The position numbers were made by a program, and so were the translations under genes. DNA of 5,555 nt from an uncultured Collinsella sp. (GTDB taxonomy: Bacteria > Actinomycetota > Coriobacteriia > Coriobacteriales > Coriobacteriaceae), in the NCBI GenBank assembly GCA_902489945.1, contig CABUBZ010000096.1, positions 1 through 5,555 on the forward strand, written 5' to 3'. Within the stretch, counting starts at the first letter, position 1, and each line of letters opens with the position of its first letter. Shown here one piece after another: positions 1 through 5,077 of the stretch. The notes below the pieces were generated by a model. The model made no database searches and was not told where the DNA came from. It was given only the letters and a program-made list of their open reading frames with translations.

Positions 1-86
1 GGACTTGCAGCGACGGACCTCAGGACACTCTTACACCATGTCTGCGCGCGCGACCCAGGCGCCTTTGTGGCGGCTCGATTTGTCTT

Positions 87-133
87 AATCTGTAACACCT
101 TGGCCGCTAAAAGTGGGCCTGGTGTTACAGATT
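87..133 (+). repeat. Hairpin unit 1
   Basis: Positions 87-99 (AATCTGTAACACC) pair perfectly with 121-133 over 13 bp, with a 21-base loop. GGCC at 102-105 and 116-119 can extend the stem past a bulge. An extra partial left arm, CTCGATTTGT, sits just upstream at 74-83, as if an arm had been partly duplicated. Unit 1 lacks the wobble pairs seen in units 2 and 3. Confidence 0.75.
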
Positions 134-164
134 TAGGTTTTCGATTCGGGTGTCTTCTGTTCGT

Positions 165-217
165 CTCGATTTGTAACAGATAGAGCTCTATTTGCCGAGT
201 AGATGTTACAGATTGAG
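165..217 (+). repeat. Hairpin unit 2
   Basis: The left arm 165-177 (CTCGATTTGTAAC) pairs with 205-217 over 13 positions. Eleven are Watson-Crick. The other two, 168/214 and 171/211, are G-T and T-G, which would be acceptable wobble pairs in a + strand RNA. The loop contains the 10-bp palindrome TAGAGCTCTA at 181-190. Unlike unit 3, the stem does not continue cleanly inward: 179 and 180 do not pair with 202 and 203. Confidence 0.75.
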
Positions 218-241
218 GCAAACGGGTGCCGCTGAACAATT

Positions 242-300
242 CGTCTCGATTTGTAACATCTGGAGCCAGAAACGGTCGATAGATGTTACAGATTGAGACG
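242..300 (+). repeat. Hairpin unit 3, longest stem
   Basis: Positions 242-261 pair with 281-300 over 20 positions with a 19-base loop. Eighteen pairs are Watson-Crick. The two exceptions, 248/294 and 251/291, are the same G-T and T-G wobble positions seen in unit 2. No T-tract follows the stem, so it does not look like an intrinsic terminator. Confidence 0.8.
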
Positions 301-340
301 GTAGCGCACCTGTGCGGCGGCGGGCCGACATCTTTACCCC

Positions 341-400
341 TATCTTTCAATCACTCAGAAAATCTTATATATAGAGACTTAGATTTGTGTATAAGATCGC
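341..400 (+). promoter_or_regulatory. Candidate clpB promoter/operator
   Basis: This is the only AT-rich stretch between the repeat array and clpB. It has -10-like hexamers TATATA (366-371 or 368-373) and TATAAG (390-395). The latter is preceded by TGTG, close to but not exactly an extended -10. No good -35 is seen; TTTCAA at 345-350 is a poor match spaced 17 bp from 368-373. An inverted repeat, ATCTTATA (362-369) and TATAAGAT (390-397), encloses the region and could be an operator. clpB is HspR-controlled in some actinobacteria and CtsR-controlled in many Firmicutes, but I cannot match the HAIR, CtsR or CIRCE consensus well here. The location is more secure than the exact elements. Confidence 0.4.
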
Positions 401-436
401 GCAAAGCTGGCAACAATACTTCTCGAACAACGTGAA

Positions 437-454
437 GCCGCCCCGTAGGGCGGC
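437..454 (+). promoter_or_regulatory. GC-rich hairpin in the clpB leader
   Basis: GCCGCCC at 437-443 pairs perfectly with GGGCGGC at 448-454 around the loop CGTA, giving a 7-bp all-GC stem. No T-run follows, so it is not a terminator. It ends 12 bases before the ribosome binding site core. CACC at 455-458, directly after it, can also pair with GGTG at 467-470 inside the ribosome binding site. It may stabilise the 5' end of the mRNA or help tune translation; this is inference. Confidence 0.55.
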
Positions 455-462
455 CACCCCAA

Positions 463-472
463 GAGAGGTGAT
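463..472 (+). promoter_or_regulatory. clpB ribosome binding site
   Basis: GAGAGGTGAT matches the 16S anti-Shine-Dalgarno complement closely and lies a few bases before the ATG at 476. It supports this start over internal methionines such as M8. Confidence 0.8.
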
Positions 473-475
473 TCC

Positions 476-3103
476 ATGAGAATCGATAAGCTAGCAATGA
501 CGTCGCGCGAGGCGCTGCAGACCGCCATGAGCACGGCTGCCGACGCGCAGGCCGGCGCGGTGGAGCCCGTTCACCTGCTGTCCGCCCTGCTTGGTGCCGG
601 TGAGCGCAATATCTCCGTAATCATCGAGCGCATCGGCGCCGACCCGGCCCAGCTCGCACGCTCCACACAAGATGCCATCGACCACGCGCCCAAGGTTTCG
701 GGCGAGGGCCAGCAGATTGGCCTGTCCAATGAGCTTGTTCGCGTCATCGAGAAGGCCGAGAAGAAGGCCACCAAGATGGGCGACAGCTTTGTGGTGACCG
801 AGCATTTGCTGATGGCGCTTGCCGAGGACAAGGGCGAGGCTGGTCGTGTACTGCGCGACGCCGGTGTCACCAAGGAGCGCATCGAGCAGGTCTACGAGGA
901 GCTGCGCGGCGATGACCGCGTGACGTCTGCCGAGGACAAGACTCAGTTTGAGGCGTTGGAGCAGTACGGTCGCAACATCTGCGATCTGGCCCGCGCCGGC
1001 AAGCTCGACCCGGTCATCGGCCGTACCGACGAGATCCGTCGTACCATCCAGGTCCTGTCCCGCCGCACCAAGAACAACCCCGTGCTCATCGGCGAACCGG
1101 GCGTCGGCAAGACGGCCATCGTCGAGGGTATCGCCCAGCGTATCGTGGCCGGCGACGTGCCGAGCACCCTGCGCGACCGCGACCTCATCGAGCTCGACAT
1201 GAGCGCGCTGGTCGCCGGCGCCAAGTACCGCGGCGAGTTCGAGGACCGCTTGAAGGCCGTGCTCAAGGAAGTACAAAAATCCGAGGGTAAGGTTATCCTG
1301 TTCATCGATGAGCTCCACACCATCGTGGGCGCGGGTGCCACCGAGGGCTCCATGGATGCCGGCAACATCCTCAAGCCGGCGCTCGCCCGTGGCGACTTGC
1401 ACGCAATCGGCGCGACTACGCTCGACGAGTACCGCAAGTACATCGAGAAGGACGCGGCGCTCGCCCGTCGTTTCCAGACCGTTATGGTGAGCGAGCCTAC
1501 CGTCGAGGACACCATCTCCATCCTGCGTGGCCTCAAGGAGAAGTACGAGATCTTCCACGGCGTGCACATCACCGATGGCGCGCTCGTGGCGGCCGCCGAC
1601 CTCTCCGATCGCTACATCGCCGACCGCTTCCTGCCCGACAAGGCCATCGACTTGGTCGATGAGGCCGCAAGCCGCCTGCGCATGGAGCTCGACAGCATGC
1701 CGGTCGAGATTGACGCCACCACGCGTCAGCTCACCCAGCTGCAGATCGAGGAGCAGGCACTCATGAAGGAGACCGACGACGCCTCCAAGGAGCGTCTGGA
1801 GGCCCTGCGTCAGGAGATTGCCGAGGTCCAAGAAAAGCTCAACGTGCAAAAGGCTGGCTGGCTCAACCAAAAGAACGCCATCGACCACGTACAGGAGCTC
1901 AAGGGGCAGCTTGACGAGGCCAAGAGCGAAGAGGAGCGCGCGACGCGCAACGGCGATCTGGGCCGTGCGTCTGAGCTGCGCTATTCCGTGATTCCGGGTT
2001 TGCAACAGCAGATTCAGGATTCCGAGGCTGCGCTCGAGGCGCAAAAGCAGCAGGACGGCGAGGGTCTCAACGAACAGGTGACCTCCGATGAGATTGCCGA
2101 GGTCGTGAGCGCCTGGACCGGCGTGCCCGTTTCCAAGATGATGCAGGGCGAGCTCGACAAGCTCAAGGGCCTGGAGGGCGAGCTGCATAAGCGCGTCATC
2201 GGTCAGGACGAGGCGGTCTCCGCTGTCGCCGCGGCCGTGCGCCGCAGCCGCGCGGGCCTCTCCGATCCGGACAAGCCCATCGGCAGCTTCTTCTTCCTGG
2301 GCCCCACCGGCGTAGGCAAGACCGAGCTCGCCAAGGCGCTGGCCGAGTGCCTGTTCGACGACGAGCGCGCGCTCGTGCGTATCGACATGTCCGAGTACAT
2401 GGAGAAGTTCAGCGTCCAGCGCCTGATCGGTGCGCCTCCGGGATACGTTGGCTACGACGAGGGCGGCCAGCTCACCGAGGCCGTGCGCCGTCGTCCGTAC
2501 TCCGTGATCTTGCTCGACGAGATGGAGAAAGCTCACCCGGATGTCTTCAACGTGCTGCTGCAGGTGCTTGACGACGGTCGTCTGACCGATGGCCAGGGTC
2601 GCCAGGTGTCCTTCAAGAACACGATCATCATCATGACGTCTAACGTGGGCTCTAAGGCTATTGCCGAGCTTTCCGGCAAGGACGAGGAGGAGATGCGCCA
2701 TCAGGTCGACGCGGCCATGGCTCAGACCTTCCGCCCCGAGTTTCTCAACCGTATCGACGACATCGTGGTGTTCCATCCGCTCGGCATGGCGCAGATCGAA
2801 AAGATCGTCGATATTCAGCTCGCCGACGTCCGCGCACGTCTGGCCAAGGAGCGCATGACGCTTGCCATCACCCCGGCGGCCAAGCAGATGCTCGCCGTGG
2901 GCGGCTTGGACCCGGTCTTTGGTGCCCGTCCGCTCAAGCGTCTGGTGCAGCGCGAAGTCGTGGACGCCATCGCGGCGGCCATCATTGACGGCACGGTGCG
3001 CGAGGGCGATCAGGTGACGGTCGATGTCGACAAGGACGGCGGCTTTACCGTCGTGTGCGACAACACGCCGGCGGCCACCTACGAGGTCCCCGACGCCGAG
3101 TAG
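476..3103 (+). CDS. clpB: ATP-dependent disaggregase ClpB (Hsp100)
   Basis: Cytosolic hexameric AAA+ chaperone which, with DnaK/DnaJ/GrpE, threads proteins out of aggregates and returns them for refolding. The 875 residues fit the family (about 860). Domains in order: Clp_N repeats (about 1-148); D1 with Walker A GEPGVGKT (206-213), pore-loop KYRG (250-253), Walker B ending D278-E279 and arginine fingers R331-R332; a full-length coiled-coil M domain (about 405-530), which separates ClpB from ClpC; D2 with Walker A GPTGVGKT (609-616), pore-loop GYVGY (656-660), Walker B D681-E682, the FRPEFLNR motif (752-759) and sensor-2 GARPLKR (816-822). I see no IGF/IGL-type ClpP-docking loop between D2 Walker B and FRPEFLNR, as expected for a disaggregase rather than a protease partner. 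The C-terminus ends in a short acidic tail. All catalytic motifs look intact. It has its own leader and terminator, so it is probably monocistronic. The family assignment is very secure. Confidence 0.98.
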   Translation: MRIDKLAMTSREALQTAMSTAADAQAGAVEPVHLLSALLGAGERNISVIIERIGADPAQLARSTQDAIDHAPKVSGEGQQIGLSNELVRVIEKAEKKATKMGDSFVVTEHLLMALAEDKGEAGRVLRDAGVTKERIEQVYEELRGDDRVTSAEDKTQFEALEQYGRNICDLARAGKLDPVIGRTDEIRRTIQVLSRRTKNNPVLIGEPGVGKTAIVEGIAQRIVAGDVPSTLRDRDLIELDMSALVAGAKYRGEFEDRLKAVLKEVQKSEGKVILFIDELHTIVGAGATEGSMDAGNILKPALARGDLHAIGATTLDEYRKYIEKDAALARRFQTVMVSEPTVEDTISILRGLKEKYEIFHGVHITDGALVAAADLSDRYIADRFLPDKAIDLVDEAASRLRMELDSMPVEIDATTRQLTQLQIEEQALMKETDDASKERLEALRQEIAEVQEKLNVQKAGWLNQKNAIDHVQELKGQLDEAKSEEERATRNGDLGRASELRYSVIPGLQQQIQDSEAALEAQKQQDGEGLNEQVTSDEIAEVVSAWTGVPVSKMMQGELDKLKGLEGELHKRVIGQDEAVSAVAAAVRRSRAGLSDPDKPIGSFFFLGPTGVGKTELAKALAECLFDDERALVRIDMSEYMEKFSVQRLIGAPPGYVGYDEGGQLTEAVRRRPYSVILLDEMEKAHPDVFNVLLQVLDDGRLTDGQGRQVSFKNTIIIMTSNVGSKAIAELSGKDEEEMRHQVDAAMAQTFRPEFLNRIDDIVVFHPLGMAQIEKIVDIQLADVRARLAKERMTLAITPAAKQMLAVGGLDPVFGARPLKRLVQREVVDAIAAAIIDGTVREGDQVTVDVDKDGGFTVVCDNTPAATYEVPDAE

Positions 3104-3145
3104 ATTTTGGGGCCGGCTTTAAATCGCCCCTCATCGCAAAACGCC

Positions 3146-3182
3146 AAGGGCGGCGGATCCAATTGGGTCCGCCGCCCTTTTT
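3146..3182 (+). terminator. Intrinsic terminator after clpB
   Basis: Positions 3146-3160 pair with 3165-3179 over 15 bp, with one G-T pair (3158/3167), an AATT loop and a very GC-rich stem. A run of five T ends at 3182. It begins 42 bases after the clpB stop and should end the clpB transcript, separating it from the small gene downstream. Confidence 0.93.
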
Positions 3183-3234
3183 CGTGCGACAATCGATGAT
3201 GTTGAGCATGAGTACATGGCAAGGAGATATGCAG

Positions 3235-3438
3235 ATGAAAGACGAGAACAAGACGCACGCACCGGTTGCTGAGGCAGCGCCCGCCGCGCCGGTCGCACCG
3301 AAGGCTTCTCCCAAGCCGGCGCCCAAGCCGCGCGACCCCTACATCCGTGCCGAGAACGAGGACGATGACGGCTACGATCCCTACAGCGATCGCCGCCCCG
3401 AGCGCGAGCCGCTGTTTGAAGCCGACCCGTGGCGCTAA
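3235..3438 (+). CDS. Small Pro/Ala-rich acidic protein, function unknown
   Basis: This encodes 67 residues and I do not recognise the family. The start ATG at 3235 has AAGGAG at 3221-3226 with 8-base spacing. An in-frame ATG at 3229 is only 2 bases from that site, so it is less likely. The frame is open further upstream, but there it overlaps the clpB end and the terminator. Residues 9-32 are Ala/Pro/Lys-rich (APKASPKPAPKP-like). Residues 33-67 are charged, with an acidic patch ENEDDD (40-45) and three similar motifs: DPY (34-36), DPY (48-50) and DPW (64-66), the last almost at the C-terminus. There is no cysteine, signal peptide or membrane segment, so it is probably a disordered cytosolic protein. 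GC-rich codon use like clpB and the good ribosome binding site argue that it is real. No clear promoter is visible, and it lies after the clpB terminator, so it may depend on read-through or a weak promoter. Confidence 0.7.
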   Translation: MKDENKTHAPVAEAAPAAPVAPKASPKPAPKPRDPYIRAENEDDDGYDPYSDRRPEREPLFEADPWR

Positions 3439-3582
3439 CTTTTGTAGGGTGGTCATAATATCCCCGTCCCAAATTGACTGCTCGGGGAGTCGCATTCGAG
3501 CTCGGTTGTCCTCTCAGCCACTCGATATCCTTCGGAGCAATAACAGTGAAAAAACTTGCTTAAGTGTTAATCAAGCTACACA

Positions 3583-3644
3583 CAATCTTGCTCTCTAATT
3601 AATCAAGAATCAGTATAATTTTGATTAGCTAGAGAGCAAGATTG
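3583..3644 (+). promoter_or_regulatory. Palindromic promoter/operator of the ATPase gene
   Basis: A 24-bp imperfect inverted repeat, 3583-3606 against 3621-3644, has 22 of 24 positions paired (mismatches at 3598/3629 and 3599/3628) around a 14-base centre. The centre holds a perfect -10, TATAAT, at 3614-3619. No -35 is visible at the normal distance; the left arm occupies that place. A start would be expected near 3626, inside the right arm, giving a leader of about 26 bases. The last base of the right arm, G3644, is the first base of the GGAG ribosome binding site (3644-3647), whose 4-base gap to the ATG is short. TTAATCAAG also occurs as a direct repeat at 3567-3575 and 3599-3607. The layout suggests a repressor or autoregulatory site. 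Confidence 0.65.
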
Positions 3645-3651
3645 GAGAATC

Positions 3652-5004
3652 ATGGCATTCAACGACTTGATCGCCCAGAAAATAAAGGACTTTGAACAGC
3701 AGGGGGTTCCGCAGGTCTTTGAGCGAGACCTTGATCTAGGAAACCCACAGGAGCCAAAGCGCGACAACATCGTAAATGTGATTGTGGGGGCCCGCCGTTG
3801 TGGAAAGACGTATCGCCTGTATCAGGAGATGCGGCGGCTTCAGAGCCGGGGCGTCGAGCTTGACCGGATGCTTTACTTCAATTTTGAGGATGAGCGCTTG
3901 CGCCCGTATGAGCCATCGCTGCTGGCGGACGTGCTCGACACGTTCTATGCGCTGTATCCTGTTGCTCGAACCGAGGGCGCTTACATTTTCTTTGACGAGA
4001 TCCAGGAAATTCCCGAATGGGGTGCGTTTCTGCGGCGTGTAGTCGATACGGAGAAAGCGACCGTCTATGTGACGGGATCTTCTTCCAAGATGCTGTCCTC
4101 AGAGCTTAAGAGCGAGTTCAGGGGTCGTTCTCTTATACGGGAGCTTTTTCCGTTGAGTTTTTCGGAATACGTTCGATATAAGACGGGGAACGTTTTCGAG
4201 CCAGATGCGACCTTTTCCCCAAGCGATGCAGCGCTGCTTCGACATCATCTGATCGGATATCTTGAACGAGGGGGATTCATCGCGACGCTTGAGCAGACGC
4301 CCGCAGACGCGATTCAGCTGCTACAGGAATATGCTTCGCGAACGGTCGCTATGGACGTCGTTGAACGTTACGACGTCAAGAACCCTCGCCTGGCATCTCT
4401 GTTCCTGACGCGGTGTATGGCATCTTCGGGACGAGAGCTGTCGGTGAACAAAGTGTACAACGAGTTCAAGAGCAGGCAGATACCCGTCAGTCGTAATTCG
4501 CTCAGCGACTTACTTGAGTATTATGAGGATGCCTACCTGCTGTTCTCCGTGCCGGAGTTCACGCGTTCACTGGCAAATAACATGCGGTCTGCGTCTAAGG
4601 TCTACGCTGTCGATCCTGCGATGTTTGGAGCATTCTCTCCCGCATCGGCATTGGACCAGGGCCAGAGGCTCGAGACCGCAGTGTTCAACGCGCTAAGAAG
4701 AAGGACTCCCGCGGTGAGGGTCGGATCGGTCTGCCGCTTGCTGATCAAAGAGAAGAGCAAAAACCATGAGGTGGACTTTGTGGCTGGGGACGCACTTCTC
4801 ATGCGGGCTTATAGCCTGATTCAGGTGAGTACGGATATGGCAAGTGAGAAAACGCGCGAGCGCGAAATTGCCGCGCTTGATGCCTCGATGGCCCAGTTTG
4901 ATCTTGGCGAGTCGGCAATCGTTACCATGGATGAACAGACCGATATTCCATGCGAGCACGGTGTGGTACACGTTACGCCCGCATGGAAGTGGCTCCTTGC
5001 CTAA
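3652..5004 (+). CDS. AAA_14/DUF4143-type P-loop ATPase
   Basis: This is a 450-residue ATP-binding protein of the family with an N-terminal AAA_14 P-loop domain and a C-terminal DUF4143 domain. The exact role of this family is not established. What is visible: Walker A GARRCGKT (46-53), Walker B YIFFDE ending D115-E116 and followed by IQEIPEW, and a sensor-1-like TGSSSK (141-146). The middle (about 200-340) looks helical and may include a winged-helix part. The C-terminal segment has EVDF (373-376) and then LIQVS (389-393), as in restriction-endonuclease-like folds. The canonical E-x-K is replaced by Q391-V-S393, so nuclease activity is doubtful. There is no signal peptide or membrane segment, so it is cytosolic. 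The ATG at 3652 is the first ATG after an in-frame TGA at 3622-3624 and has GGAG upstream. Codons such as ATA, AGA, AGG and CGG are commoner than in clpB, suggesting acquisition by transfer. No toxin, transposase or partner gene lies beside it in this window. Confidence 0.88.
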   Translation: MAFNDLIAQKIKDFEQQGVPQVFERDLDLGNPQEPKRDNIVNVIVGARRCGKTYRLYQEMRRLQSRGVELDRMLYFNFEDERLRPYEPSLLADVLDTFYALYPVARTEGAYIFFDEIQEIPEWGAFLRRVVDTEKATVYVTGSSSKMLSSELKSEFRGRSLIRELFPLSFSEYVRYKTGNVFEPDATFSPSDAALLRHHLIGYLERGGFIATLEQTPADAIQLLQEYASRTVAMDVVERYDVKNPRLASLFLTRCMASSGRELSVNKVYNEFKSRQIPVSRNSLSDLLEYYEDAYLLFSVPEFTRSLANNMRSASKVYAVDPAMFGAFSPASALDQGQRLETAVFNALRRRTPAVRVGSVCRLLIKEKSKNHEVDFVAGDALLMRAYSLIQVSTDMASEKTREREIAALDASMAQFDLGESAIVTMDEQTDIPCEHGVVHVTPAWKWLLA

Positions 5005-5077
5005 TCATCTATGGACCTGTGGGGTCAGGACTTCCTGGCTCCTTCATCACGGTTGGGGAGCACCTTGCTGCGCCAGG
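5005..5077. other. Convergent intergenic spacer
   Basis: These 73 bases lie between the stops of two convergent genes. GACC (5026-5029 region) and GGTC can form a 4-bp stem. CCAGG at 5073-5077 pairs with CCTGG at 5083-5087, a hairpin overlapping the stop codon of the minus-strand gene. Neither is followed by a T-run on either strand, so I do not call a terminator. Confidence 0.5.

Larger units (their letters stand above)
74..300 (+). repeat. Array of three ~80-bp hairpin units
   Basis: Three inverted repeats follow one another, built from the shared half-site CTCRATYTGTAACA and its reverse complement. Units 2 and 3 are in exact 80-bp register: the left-arm block TTCGTCTCGATTTGTAACA recurs at 160-178 and 240-258, and the right-arm block TAGATGTTACAGATTGAG recurs at 200-217 and 280-297. 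The loops differ in sequence while the arms are conserved. Unit 1 is more diverged and is about 81 bp away at its right arm. This could be a repetitive intergenic element of REP/BIME type, an RNA with three stem-loops, or a cluster of six half-sites for a DNA-binding protein. The sequence alone does not decide between these. Confidence 0.8.
1..475. other. Intergenic region upstream of clpB
   Basis: No complete gene is visible here. The first 70 bases are GC-rich. Frame 1 on the + strand is open from base 1 to a TAG at 181-183 (60 codons) and the other two + frames close by about position 95. The frame-1 tail runs through the first hairpin unit into the second, so it could be the 3' end of an upstream gene or chance. 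From about 74 to 300 there are three hairpin repeat units. From about 341 to 400 the DNA turns AT-rich and probably holds the clpB promoter. From 400 to 475 lies the clpB leader with a GC-rich hairpin. I see no tRNA or rRNA. Confidence 0.6.

Noticed and set aside
74..300. CRISPR array
   Set aside because: The repeating blocks are two different arms of a hairpin separated by loops, with only three units and no cas genes nearby. The blocks are inverted copies of each other, not repeat-spacer units.
165..300. Integron attC sites, suggested by imperfect strand-asymmetric hairpins
   Set aside because: The arms contain GTTACAG rather than the GTTRRRY core, and there are no gene cassettes between the units.
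242..300. Intrinsic terminator
   Set aside because: The stem is long but only moderately GC-rich and no T-run follows on either strand.
491..2776. A 761-codon open frame antisense to clpB
   Set aside because: It mirrors clpB codon by codon; GC-rich third positions remove stops on the other strand. The translation is low-complexity Leu/Ala/His/Gly with no known domain, and clpB is certain.
3055..3234. Longer upstream start for the small protein
   Set aside because: It would overlap the clpB end and run through the terminator stem; the site at 3221-3226 supports the start at 3235.
3461..3488. Terminator after the small gene (TCCCCG/CGGGGA)
   Set aside because: The stem is 6 bp with a 16-base loop and there is no T-run after it.
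3583..3644. Invertible (phase-variable) promoter
   Set aside because: The segment between the arms is only 14 bp, much shorter than usual invertible promoter segments, and no recombinase gene is in the window.
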